Shown here piece after piece: positions 28,804 through 36,830 of a stretch of 64,000 bases of DNA. Each line of letters begins with the position of its first letter. Position 1 is the stretch's first letter. Both the position numbers and the translations under genes were made by a program. This stretch comes from SKLM01 sp964514285 (GTDB taxonomy: Bacteria > Chloroflexota > Anaerolineae > B4-G1). The notes below the pieces were generated by a model. That model searched no databases. It saw only the letters and a list, made by a program, of their open reading frames with translations, and was not told the origin of the DNA. Location: contig CAZEQC010000010.1 of assembly GCA_964514285.1 (NCBI GenBank), positions 1 through 64,000 on the forward strand, given 5' to 3'.

Positions 28804-30900
28804 ATGGCTAAGAAGACGACATCTATGGAACGCGTTCGCATCATCGGCATATTCGCCCACGTGGACGCCGGTAAGACGACCACGTCGGAGGCGTTCCTGT
28901 ACTACACCGGTCGCATTCACCGCGCCGGGGAGATCGACGAGGGCGACACACAGCTCGACTGGATGGAGCAAGAGCGGGAGCGGGGAATCACCATCACCGC
29001 TGCGGCGACGGCGTTCCATTGGAAGAGGCATCGCATTAACCTGATCGACACGCCGGGCCACATCGACTTCACCGCCGAGGTGGTGCGCTCCATGCGCGTC
29101 ATCGACGGTGGCGTTGTCTTGCTTTGTGGGGTGGGCGGCGTGGAGCCCCAGACGGAGACGGTCTGGATGCACGCCAACCGGGATAACCTGCCGCGCGTGC
29201 TGTTCATCAACAAGCTCGATCGCATCGGGTCCGACTTCGACCGCGTGCTGGAGGAAGTCCATGAGCGGCTAACGACGAAGGCAGTGCCGGTCCAGCTCCC
29301 TGTGGGGCGCGAGGGCGACTTCCGCGGGGTGGTCAACCTGTTAGAGCGACGGGCCTTGATCTGGCACGACGACGAGGATCCGACCATTGAACCTATCCCA
29401 GCGGCGCTGGAGGAGCAGGCAGAGGCTGTGCGCGAGTCGCTGGTCGAGGCGATCTGTGAGACCGACGATGAGCTGCTGGCGACGTGGTTGGAGGGGCAAG
29501 AGCCCGAGGTGGAAGCCCTCAAGGCTGCGCTGCGCCGCGCGGTGATCGCCAACGAGTTGGTACCGGTGCTCTGCGGCGCCTCGCGCGAGCACATCGGCGT
29601 GCAGCCTCTGTTGGACGCCATCGTCGACTACCTGCCGGCGCCGGTGGACCTGAAGCCGATTCTGGGCTCGGTCCCTGGCAACGGGGAGGAGGTCATCGAG
29701 CGGCCGGATGACGAGGATGCGCCGTTCTGCGCCGCCGCCTTCAAAATCGTCACCGATCCGCACGTGGGACACTTGACCTGGGTGCGCGTCTTTTCCGGTC
29801 AGATGGGGGTGGGGGATACGGTCTATAACCCGCGCACCGACGAGATGGAGCGGGTCGGTCGCATCTACTACCTGCACGGCAACAAACGGGAGCAGGTGGA
29901 GCGTATGGCGGCCAGCGACGTAGTGGGCTTAGTGGGCCCCAAGTCCGCCGTCACCGGGGACACACTCTGCGATCCGGACAAACCCATCATCCTGGAGACG
30001 TTCGATTTCCCCGATCCGGTGATCAAGGTGGCGCTGAAGCCGGAGTCGAACGAGAAGCGCGAGAAGCTGCGCGAGGCGGTGCAGCGGCTCTCCGACGAGG
30101 ATCCGACGCTGCAGCACGGCTACGATCCGGAGACGGAGGAGGAGACGCTGGCCGGCATGGGCGAGCTCCACTTGGACATCGCTGTCGACCGACTGAAGCG
30201 TGAGTTTGGGCTGGCGCCGAAGGTGAGCCCGCCGGAAGTAGCCTACCGCGAGACGGTGCGTCGTGGCTTCGAAACGGTGACGACGTACAAGAAGCAGAGT
30301 GGTGGTCACGGCCACTTTGCGGAGCTTGAGCTGCGCGTCGAGCCGCTGGAGCGGGGAGAAGGTGTGGTCTTCGAGAACGAAGCCTCGGCGGCCGATGTGC
30401 CCAAGGACTTCGTCCGCCCCGTGGAGAAGGGCGTCCGCGATGCGCTGGAGAAGGGTATCATCGCCGGCTATCCCGTCACGGACGTCAAGGTCACCCTGCT
30501 CGACGGCAAGTACCACGAGGTCGACTCGGCGGCTATGGACTTCGAGATCGCGGGCTCCATCGCGGTGCAGCGCGCTGTGAAGGGGTCTGCCCCCACGCTG
30601 CTCGAGCCGGTGATGGAGATCGACATCAACGTTCAGGAGGAGCAGGTCGGCTCGGTGGTGGCGGACATTGGGCGGCGGCGCGGGAGCGTCAACGCCATGC
30701 GGGTGCGCGGCGAGTTGCGCAACATCGACGGCGAGGTTCCGCTCTCCGAGGCCCGCGGCTATGCCACGGACTTGCGCAGCTTGACGAAGGGGCGCGGCAC
30801 GTTCACCCTGGAGTTCGATCACTACGCCATCGTGCCCGACGACATCGCGGAGGAGATCATCGAGCGACGCAAGGAGGAGGGGAAGCTGCGGCAGCGCTAG
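28804..30900 (+). CDS. Elongation factor G-like translational GTPase
   Basis: 698 residues, full EF-G length. G1 is AHVDAGKTT, the switch/G2 region is RERGITITAAA, G3 is DTPGH and G4 is NKLD (canonical EF-G usually has NKMD). Domains II to V follow, with FAELELRVEPLERG and the C-terminal KGRGTFTLEFDHY. It would catalyse ribosome translocation or recycling. It stands alone, not with rpsL, rpsG and tuf, and has the NKLD variant, which favours a second, paralogous EF-G (FusA2-like) over the main one; that is inference. GTAAGGGAG precedes ATG 28804. Confidence 0.85.
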   Translation: MAKKTTSMERVRIIGIFAHVDAGKTTTSEAFLYYTGRIHRAGEIDEGDTQLDWMEQERERGITITAAATAFHWKRHRINLIDTPGHIDFTAEVVRSMRVIDGGVVLLCGVGGVEPQTETVWMHANRDNLPRVLFINKLDRIGSDFDRVLEEVHERLTTKAVPVQLPVGREGDFRGVVNLLERRALIWHDDEDPTIEPIPAALEEQAEAVRESLVEAICETDDELLATWLEGQEPEVEALKAALRRAVIANELVPVLCGASREHIGVQPLLDAIVDYLPAPVDLKPILGSVPGNGEEVIERPDDEDAPFCAAAFKIVTDPHVGHLTWVRVFSGQMGVGDTVYNPRTDEMERVGRIYYLHGNKREQVERMAASDVVGLVGPKSAVTGDTLCDPDKPIILETFDFPDPVIKVALKPESNEKREKLREAVQRLSDEDPTLQHGYDPETEEETLAGMGELHLDIAVDRLKREFGLAPKVSPPEVAYRETVRRGFETVTTYKKQSGGHGHFAELELRVEPLERGEGVVFENEASAADVPKDFVRPVEKGVRDALEKGIIAGYPVTDVKVTLLDGKYHEVDSAAMDFEIAGSIAVQRAVKGSAPTLLEPVMEIDINVQEEQVGSVVADIGRRRGSVNAMRVRGELRNIDGEVPLSEARGYATDLRSLTKGRGTFTLEFDHYAIVPDDIAEEIIERRKEEGKLRQR

Positions 30901-30910
30901 GACGGGCGTA

Positions 30911-30938
30911 AGAAGTAGGGATTACGGAGTAGGGGGGT
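30911..30938. repeat. 7-bp tandem repeat (GGAGTA type)
   Basis: The heptamers agaagta, gggatta, cggagta and ggggggt lie in the convergent spacer after the EF-G gene; they are related to the arrays at 392 and 42971. Confidence 0.6.
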
Positions 30939-30960
30939 GAGGGGAAGAAGCCCTCCTATC

Positions 30961-30990
30961 CATCGGCAGATGGTGCCGATGAGCTCTTTT
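30961..30990 (+). terminator. Terminator of the EF-G paralogue
   Basis: CATCGGCA/TGCCGATG stem (8 bp, loop GATGG) followed by AGCTCTTTT. It lies between convergent genes. Confidence 0.65.
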
Positions 30991-31044
30991 CTTCGTTGTG
31001 GCTGGTCTCCTGATCAGCCACTTCCTGCTTTCCAGCATCCTCCC

Positions 31045-32733
31045 TCACGGGCCCAATGTCGGGCGCGGGTTCTCCTTGCCTGCGTAGGGCTCGATGGGGT
31101 AGGGCGTCTCCATCAGAAAGGCGCGGATCACGTCCGCCATCAGCTTGGGCCGCGTGAGGTGGATCATGTGGCCTGCCCCCTCGACGTAGAAGACCGTCTC
31201 GTTGAGCAAGGCGTCCTGGTACTGACGGATCACGTCCCAGGCGATGTGGTCGCACTCGCCGGCCAGGACAAGGCTGGGCGTCAGGTTCTCTGCCAGCCGC
31301 GGGCGTGGATCGGGCAGCGCCCGCGCCGTTGCCTCCGTGCGGAGCTCCACGTAGGCGTTGAACCCGGGGTTCTCAACCCGGGGCGCCTGGTCCGCGTCGG
31401 CTGTGCAGACCCAGAGCCGGGGATCGAAGGATCGCTCCAGCAGCGCGCGCATCTCCCCCTGCGAGGCCAGGTTCTGAGCCGCTTGGGGACCGTAGGGCGT
31501 GAGGGCTGACGCCAGGAGCAGCCGGGGCTCTAGCACGGCGTTGGGGCCGGTGGTAGACGCTGTGCGGGCGTAGGTCTGGAAGAAGGTTTCGTTCGCCAGG
31601 GGCGTCGGCGAGTGGAAGACCGCCTGCCGCACCCGCTCCGGGTAGCGGCTCATATAGCGGGCCGCCAGCTCGGCCCCGGCACCCTGACCCACCAGGACCA
31701 TCTCGTGGACCCCCAGCTCGCCCCGGACGGCGTCCAGATCGGCCAAGTCTCTGCCGATCCCGTAGTCCTCGACCCGCGGCAAGAGGGCTGAGCGGCCGCA
31801 GCCCGCCCGGTCGTAGAGATAGACGTCGAACCCTAGGTCGGCGAACTGGCGGTAGAACGCGCGCTCCGGGGCCAGCACCGCGAGCCCCGGCCCATCGTGG
31901 AGGTAGACCAGGGGGGCTTCGGCGGGCACGCCGGCGGCCGGGTAGTGGTAGTAGGCCAGACGCGAGCCGGTGGAGAGCTCCCAGATGCCCGCGCCCGCCA
32001 GGGGCTCCGGCGGGGGCGGTGCTTCGACCGGGTCGAGGGCCACGAAGGCCAGGATTGCCGCCGCGGCGACCGTCGCCAACCCTCCGACGGTCCAGCTGAA
32101 GCGGGCGCGATGGGACGCCTCCAACCCCTCGGCTATCAGCCAGGAGGAACCCATGGCGAGCAGCAGCAAGGTGAGGAGCCCGGCGGCCGCCAGCAGACAC
32201 AGGTTTGCGGTCACGGTCGAGAGGGCCAAGGCCACCTGGAAGGCCATGAGGGCGCTGAACACGATGCCTAGCAGGAGCCCTAGACCGAGGAGGACGCGGA
32301 GCGCCCAGCTAGGGGAGGCGATCTCCGTGGGATCATCTTCGCCCTCCCGCTCCATCCAGCCCAGGCGCTTGAACCCGGACTCAACCCAGATATTCATAAT
32401 CCCCATGGCGATGCTGCCCAGGATGGCCCATCCGAAGCTCGCGATCTCCAGTCCGGTCAGCAGATCGGTGAGCAGGAGCAGGATCCCATCGATGACGAAG
32501 ATGAAGAGCCCTGCTGTGGTGATGGTCAGGGGCAGCGTCAGGGCCAGCAGGATCGGCCGGACGAAGCGGGTCAGAAGGACGAAGCCCAGGGAGGCGACCC
32601 AAGTGCAGAACAACTCATCCCTGACGCGGATGCCCGGGAGCGCGGTGATGACTACCAGGACGATGTACGTGATGGTGAGGCGGATGATCAGATTGCGGAC
32701 GTGGCCCAGGAACTGCCGCCACCTACGAATCAC
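31045..32733 (-). CDS. Membrane protein: holin-4-like N-terminus fused to alpha/beta-hydrolase fold
   Basis: 562 residues. The first about 120 residues have four hydrophobic helices resembling the small membrane family PF04020 (Phage_holin_4_2: LTLPLTITTAGLFIFVIDGILL). About three more helices follow to residue 240, then an extracytoplasmic alpha/beta-hydrolase domain like proline iminopeptidase (LHDGPG, oxyanion region; acid GECDH; His in GAGHMIH). The nucleophile elbow, normally G-x-S-x-G, reads GQGAG: Gly351 takes the Ser place (codon GGT, 31683-31681). Unless another residue acts, the domain is probably not a classical serine hydrolase. Its start overlaps the upstream gene by 11 bases. 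Confidence 0.75.
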   Translation of the reverse strand: MIRRWRQFLGHVRNLIIRLTITYIVLVVITALPGIRVRDELFCTWVASLGFVLLTRFVRPILLALTLPLTITTAGLFIFVIDGILLLLTDLLTGLEIASFGWAILGSIAMGIMNIWVESGFKRLGWMEREGEDDPTEIASPSWALRVLLGLGLLLGIVFSALMAFQVALALSTVTANLCLLAAAGLLTLLLLAMGSSWLIAEGLEASHRARFSWTVGGLATVAAAAILAFVALDPVEAPPPPEPLAGAGIWELSTGSRLAYYHYPAAGVPAEAPLVYLHDGPGLAVLAPERAFYRQFADLGFDVYLYDRAGCGRSALLPRVEDYGIGRDLADLDAVRGELGVHEMVLVGQGAGAELAARYMSRYPERVRQAVFHSPTPLANETFFQTYARTASTTGPNAVLEPRLLLASALTPYGPQAAQNLASQGEMRALLERSFDPRLWVCTADADQAPRVENPGFNAYVELRTEATARALPDPRPRLAENLTPSLVLAGECDHIAWDVIRQYQDALLNETVFYVEGAGHMIHLTRPKLMADVIRAFLMETPYPIEPYAGKENPRPTLGP

Positions 32734-34117
32734 GGCACATCTCCCCGGCGCCAGTGGTCGGTCGCTCGAAGCATGCCCGTGGGTCGTCCCGCGCGTTTAG
32801 TCCACCGCCGGGCCAGGTGAGCTGGCCGGGCAGGCGCCGCTGCCGGCTGCGCGCAGCATGGCTGAACTGGAGCAGGGCCAGGCGGGCGCGGAGCGTCGCA
32901 CTTCCCGCCGAGCGGACGGCGCCCCAGGTGGTGAGGGTGATCACCTCGTTCATCGCCTCGCTCCAGGACTTGTAGAAGAGGTCCAGCGTGGCGGTCACAC
33001 GCTCCCCCGCGGCCTCAATGTTCCGCACGGCGACGTCCCAGGCCAGGAGATGCATGCCCTTCCCCCACTGAATCGGGTTGCGGCTGCCGAAGTCTTGATC
33101 CAACTCGGTGGTCAGGGACAGCTTCTTGAAGCCGAAGGTGTTCAGCGCGTACCGTCCGGGATCCTCTCCCTCCACCGTGACGGGACGGCTGCCGATCTCC
33201 TCCTGGTGGATTTCAGTCTCCGCGTCCCACGTGTAGCTGTTCTCAATGACGTCGGACTCGGTGACCCGCAGGACGTCCCGGTCGCCGGCGACGATGAGAT
33301 AATGGACCCGGAGGACGTAGGGCGTGACGATGCGCCATTTGAGCAGCCGGAGGAAGAACTGGCGGCCGAAGAGGCGAAAGAGCCGCCGCTGCAGGCGATC
33401 CTCGTCGCGACCGAGGATGCCCTGCTTCACCGTCTCGAGATCGGTGAAGCGCGCTATCTGCCGCTTCAGCCAGTTGATGCCTTGTTCGAAGGCCGGGCGC
33501 TTACGGATGCCCCGCTTGGGCGGCGGCTCGTCAGGCGGGGGGCCCGGTACCCCGGCGTCCTCCTCCCGGCGCTCCGCCCGCTCCATCTCCAGCGTGATGG
33601 GCCAGAGCTGGCACTCGGCGGTGCGGCAGTCGAAGCACAGCTCGCCCAGAATGTTGAAGCGGATCTTGGTGCCGTTGGCGTAGACGGTGGGCTCGGCAAC
33701 CTCCAGATCGAAGGCGATCAGCTTGTCGGCGTGACGCTGGGCACAGAGGTCGAAGCCGTTGAGGAGGACGGTGTAGGTCTCCTTGCCCATCAGCTCGGGC
33801 GCCAGATCGAGGTCGTCGACCCGGATGCGAAAGGCGGTGGTCATCGCCCGGGGGCATTCAACCGTCGTCTCGCCGCAGCCCTCCTGGAAGCCCACCCCGG
33901 CGGCCTCGACGTGGGTGACGTACTCCGAGAAACGGGCCACGTCCCCGCCGGTGCCGGAGGCGGCCGTGTGGCCCACGACGGCCCCTTGCCCCTGATTGGC
34001 GGGCTGGTGAGGGCGGACATAGCTGCCCAGGCGGTTGAGGCGGTGATTGTACGCCCAGGCGTGGTGGAAGCCCTGCCAGATGGTCGCCGACGCGTCGCCG
34101 ATGGCGTCAAGTGACAT
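32723..34117 (-). CDS. Conserved-looking protein of unknown function
   Basis: 464 residues; I do not recognise the family. It is soluble-looking, with no clear signal peptide or membrane helix. Visible features: a central basic/Arg-rich region (FEQGINWLKRQIARF, RDEDRLQRRLFRLFGRQFF), a Pro-rich linker PGPPPDEPPPKRG (about residues 196-208), and scattered Cys (CFDCRTAEC), which could bind a metal. It sits between the ZIP transporter and the membrane hydrolase, overlapping the latter by 11 bases, so the three are probably one transcript. ATG 34117 is the only plausible start near the ZIP stop. Confidence 0.75.
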   Translation of the reverse strand: MSLDAIGDASATIWQGFHHAWAYNHRLNRLGSYVRPHQPANQGQGAVVGHTAASGTGGDVARFSEYVTHVEAAGVGFQEGCGETTVECPRAMTTAFRIRVDDLDLAPELMGKETYTVLLNGFDLCAQRHADKLIAFDLEVAEPTVYANGTKIRFNILGELCFDCRTAECQLWPITLEMERAERREEDAGVPGPPPDEPPPKRGIRKRPAFEQGINWLKRQIARFTDLETVKQGILGRDEDRLQRRLFRLFGRQFFLRLLKWRIVTPYVLRVHYLIVAGDRDVLRVTESDVIENSYTWDAETEIHQEEIGSRPVTVEGEDPGRYALNTFGFKKLSLTTELDQDFGSRNPIQWGKGMHLLAWDVAVRNIEAAGERVTATLDLFYKSWSEAMNEVITLTTWGAVRSAGSATLRARLALLQFSHAARSRQRRLPGQLTWPGGGLNARDDPRACFERPTTGAGEMCRDS

Positions 34118-34152
34118 CGTTGCTGCCGCTAGCTGAGCCCTAAGCGCAGCCG

Positions 34153-35049
34153 TCAGGCCATCAGCAGCAAGCTGAGGGCCATGACGACCATCCCGGCCAG
34201 GAGCCCGAAGAGGCTGTCGTGCCCCTTACCGTAGGCCCGGCTGGTGGGCAGCAGCTCATCGAGGCTGATGTAGACCATGATCCCCGCCACAGCGGCGAAC
34301 AGCAGGCCCATCACCTGGGGGGGCATGACGCCGCCCTCGCCTCTCACGATCACGCGCAGGGCGAAGTAGGCGATGGCCGCGCCGATCGGTTCCGATATGC
34401 CGCTGAGCGACGAATAGAGAAAGGCCTTGGCGCGGTCGCCGGTGGCGTAGTAGACGGGCACCGAGACGCTGACGCCCTCCGGGATGTTGTGCAGCGCGAC
34501 GGCCACGGCGATGGCCGCCCCCAGCGTAGGATCCTGAAGGGCCGCGAGAAAGGTGGCCAGGCCCTCGGGGAAGTTGTGGATCCCGATGGCCAGGGCCGAA
34601 AAGAGGCCCATTCGGAGCAGGTCGTCCCCCCCGGCCTCCTCTTCTTGAGGACCGGTGGACTGATGTTTATGATAGACAGCCGTTAGCTCAGGATTGCGCT
34701 CAGCGCAATCACGGAGCGCAGCCCTGGCTTGCTTCGTGTGGGGCTCGTGCGGGTTCTCCGCCTCCGGAATCAAACGGTCGATGAGGCCGATGACGGCGAT
34801 CCCGGCGAAGAAGGCAGCGACGTTGACCCACGCTCCCCGGGTCTCCCCATAGGCCGTCGTCAGCGCCTCCTGGCCCTTGCTCAGAATCTCCACGAAGGAG
34901 ACGTAGATCATCACGCCGGCCGAGAAGCCGGTCGAAACCGAAAGGAAGCGGAAGTTGGTCCGCTTGGCGAAGAAGGCGATCCCGCTCCCGATCCCGGTGG
35001 CCAGGCCGGCGAAGAGGGTCAGTCCTAGGGCAATCCAGACGTTTGTCAT
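34153..35049 (-). CDS. zupT: ZIP-family divalent metal transporter (ZupT-like)
   Basis: 298 residues with eight predicted helices. The metal-binding signature occurs twice, HNFPEG and HNIPEG, in helices IV and V, as in ZupT, which imports zinc, iron and other divalent cations across the inner membrane. The cytoplasmic loop between helices III and IV is His-containing (EPHTKQ, HKHQ). ATG 35049 is preferred over TTG 35070, which would add seven residues. The gene lies 160 bases after the BMP lipoprotein gene on the same strand. Confidence 0.92.
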   Translation of the reverse strand: MTNVWIALGLTLFAGLATGIGSGIAFFAKRTNFRFLSVSTGFSAGVMIYVSFVEILSKGQEALTTAYGETRGAWVNVAAFFAGIAVIGLIDRLIPEAENPHEPHTKQARAALRDCAERNPELTAVYHKHQSTGPQEEEAGGDDLLRMGLFSALAIGIHNFPEGLATFLAALQDPTLGAAIAVAVALHNIPEGVSVSVPVYYATGDRAKAFLYSSLSGISEPIGAAIAYFALRVIVRGEGGVMPPQVMGLLFAAVAGIMVYISLDELLPTSRAYGKGHDSLFGLLAGMVVMALSLLLMA

Positions 35050-35103
35050 AGGTCCATCGTTTCCTCTCAATCATCAGCTGCTTGATGGCTTTGGTCTGGG
35101 GGG

Positions 35104-35132
35104 ATTCTACCGCAAGAGGACGTCGCCGTAAA
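35104..35132 (-). promoter_or_regulatory. Possible promoter of zupT
   Basis: Minus-strand TAGAAT (35109-35104) preceded by TTTACG (35132-35127), spacer 17 bp, about 55 bases before the zupT start. Confidence 0.45.
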
Positions 35133-35160
35133 GGATGGGCAAGGCTGCTGCATGTTCAGA

Positions 35161-35194
35161 GACCCCCGAGGTTTCCTGATAACCTCGGGGGGTC
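35161..35194. terminator. Strong hairpin downstream of the BMP gene
   Basis: GACCCCCGAGGTT (35161-35173) pairs with AACCTCGGGGGGTC (35181-35194), loop TCCTGAT. It lies 16 bases past the BMP stop on the minus strand. No T run follows on either strand, so it may be a processing or stability hairpin. Confidence 0.5.
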
Positions 35195-35209
35195 AGGCTG
35201 TCGATTCTG

Positions 35210-36307
35210 CTATTCGGGAATCTGACCGACCACGCCCTCAACCAGCCAGTTGAAGGAGAGCAGAGCCTCGTCCGTCATCGTCTCCCCCTCGGCCACCTGC
35301 AGCTCTCCGTCCTGATCCTTGATGGGGCCAGTGAAGGGGTGCAGGTCCCCGTTCATGATCTCCTCGTTGGCCGCCTCCACCTCGTCTCGGACATTCTGGG
35401 GGACCATGTCGCCGAAGGGCGCCAGCTCCAGGACGCCGTCGGACATGTGGCCCCAGTAGGCGTGGGTCTCCCACGCGTCGTTGTAGGCTTTCTCGACGGT
35501 ATCCTTGTAGTAGACGCCCCAATCCCAGATCGGCGCCGTCAGCACGGCGTCCGGCGCCACGTCCTGGGAGATAGCGTTGTAGCCGATGGCGTAGACGCCG
35601 TTCTCCTGGGCCAGCTTGTCCGGCTCGGTGGAGTCGCTCTCACGGGCGATGACGTCGGCCCCGGTGTCCAGCAAGGCCTGAGCCGCCTCGCGCTCCGCCG
35701 GGGGGTTGAACCAGTCCATAATCCAGACCAGGTGGAGCTCGGCGTCCGGATTCACCGACCGGGCGCCCAAGGCGAAGGCGTTCAGGTTGCGCACCACCTC
35801 GGGGATGGGGTAGGGCGCCACGTAGCCGAGGATGTTCGATTCGGTCATCCGCCCGGCCGTGATGCCGGCCAGATACCAACCCTCGTAGCCGCGGCCGTCG
35901 TAGATAGCGACGTTGTCGGCCGTCTTGTAGCCGGTGCAGTGCTCGAATATGACGTCCGGGTGATCCTTGGCCACCTCCATCACGGCGTCCATGTAGCCGA
36001 ACGACGTGGCGAAGATCATATCGTAGCCGTCCTCGGCGTAGTCGCGGATGACGCGCTCGGCGTCGGGCCCCTCGGGCACGTTCTCGCTGTAGGCCGTCTC
36101 GACGTAGTCGAAGGCCTCATCGAGGTTCTGTCGTCCCTGGTCGTGGGCATAGCTCCAGCCCAGGTCGCCGACCGGGCCGACGTAGACGTAAGCGACCTTG
36201 AAGGTATCTCCGCCGCCCTGACCTCCTCCGCCCAGGCCGGCGCAGCTCGCGGTGGCGATGCTTGTGGCCAGCAGCAGAGCGGCCAGCAACCAGTGTCTCG
36301 TCCTCAT
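35210..36307 (-). CDS. BMP-family (nucleoside-type) ABC substrate-binding lipoprotein
   Basis: 365 residues. A signal peptide ends in a lipobox-like TASCAG, followed by a Gly-rich linker. The periplasmic-binding-like domain starts KVAYVYVGPVGDLGWSYAHDQG, with further family blocks IFATSFGYMDAVMEVA, YLAGITAGRMTESNILGYVA and ADVIARESDSTEPDKLAQENGVYAIGYN. BMP/Med proteins are receptors for nucleoside (or other) ABC importers. No permease or ATPase of that transporter is present here. A minus-strand promoter at 36413-36440 reads toward it. Confidence 0.9.
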   Translation of the reverse strand: MRTRHWLLAALLLATSIATASCAGLGGGGQGGGDTFKVAYVYVGPVGDLGWSYAHDQGRQNLDEAFDYVETAYSENVPEGPDAERVIRDYAEDGYDMIFATSFGYMDAVMEVAKDHPDVIFEHCTGYKTADNVAIYDGRGYEGWYLAGITAGRMTESNILGYVAPYPIPEVVRNLNAFALGARSVNPDAELHLVWIMDWFNPPAEREAAQALLDTGADVIARESDSTEPDKLAQENGVYAIGYNAISQDVAPDAVLTAPIWDWGVYYKDTVEKAYNDAWETHAYWGHMSDGVLELAPFGDMVPQNVRDEVEAANEEIMNGDLHPFTGPIKDQDGELQVAEGETMTDEALLSFNWLVEGVVGQIPE

Positions 36308-36387
36308 TGTCTCTAGCCTCCTTTATGATGTGGCATATGTGGTAAGCGGTGCTCGAAAACGGTTGTGATCTTCCCATGGGTTGTCAT

Positions 36388-36412
36388 GGGGCCGAAGCTG
36401 GCGTCCGGCCCC
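36388..36412 (-). other. Leader hairpin of the BMP gene
   Basis: Minus-strand GGGGCCG pairs with CGGCCCC (36412-36406 with 36394-36388), just after the -10 element at 36418-36413, so it would be at the 5' end of the transcript. No purine riboswitch core was recognised. Confidence 0.4.
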
Positions 36413-36440
36413 ATTATAAACCAGGCTGGGCAGAAATCAA
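36413..36440 (-). promoter_or_regulatory. Promoter of the BMP gene
   Basis: Minus-strand TATAAT (36418-36413) with TTGATT (36440-36435), spacer 16 bp. Together with the plus-strand promoter at 36495 it forms a divergent regulatory region of about 520 bases between the BMP and ilvE genes. Confidence 0.65.
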
Positions 36441-36494
36441 AGCCCAGGAGCCAGAAAGCGTTCGAGATCGTAGACTCCTAGCTGCGGAGGTAAG

Positions 36495-36522
36495 TTGACA
36501 ATTGGTGATGGTGTGTTATGAT
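36495..36522 (+). promoter_or_regulatory. Promoter of ilvE leader
   Basis: TTGACA 36495-36500 and TATGAT 36517-36522, spacer 16 bp. Confidence 0.8.
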
Positions 36523-36558
36523 GCTTCATCAAGATTTGAGCTAAGAGTTGAGTGTGCT

Positions 36559-36660
36559 ATGTCTATGGCGCTTATGATCCTGACAAGCGGCATTCCCGCC
36601 CCTATTAAGCCTATTCTCGTCCTTAGCGAGAGGGTTGAGCCTGGGAGGCTGTCAGGGTAA
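36559..36660 (+). CDS. Branched-chain leader peptide of ilvE
   Basis: ATG 36559 to TAA 36658-36660, 33 residues. It is rich in Ile, Leu and Val with a dense run IKPILVLSERV, and contains the Ile/Leu-rich start MALMILTSGI. It sits between a good promoter and the terminator at 36694, directly before a branched-chain aminotransferase gene. A small hairpin GGGACT/AGTCCC (36664-36676) lies between. This matches classical ribosome-mediated attenuation: slow translation at scarce Ile/Leu/Val codons would favour readthrough. Confidence 0.75.
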   Translation: MSMALMILTSGIPAPIKPILVLSERVEPGRLSG

Positions 36661-36693
36661 TCGGGGACTGAGTCCCATCATCTTTCGAGCCCC

Positions 36694-36717
36694 AGCCCCC
36701 ACATCGGGGGCTTTTTT
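36694..36717 (+). terminator. Attenuator terminator of ilvE
   Basis: AGCCCCC (36694-36700), loop ACATC, GGGGGCT (36706-36712), then six T (36712-36717). It lies 34 bases after the leader peptide stop and about 115 bases before ilvE. A second hairpin GGGGCCA/TGGCCCC (36750-36778) lies between terminator and gene. Confidence 0.85.
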
Positions 36718-36830
36718 GTTGGTTGGGCGCACGCGCCGGATGCAGGCTCGGGGCCAGGTCCGGCTGGAGCATGGCCCCATCAAGTGAATCACCATTCGCG
36801 GTCAAGAGGAGATGACCAAAGGAGAAAACG

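Noticed and set aside
31045..32733. Prophage holin gene
   Set aside because: The holin-4-like helices belong to a longer chromosomal membrane hydrolase and no phage genes are nearby.
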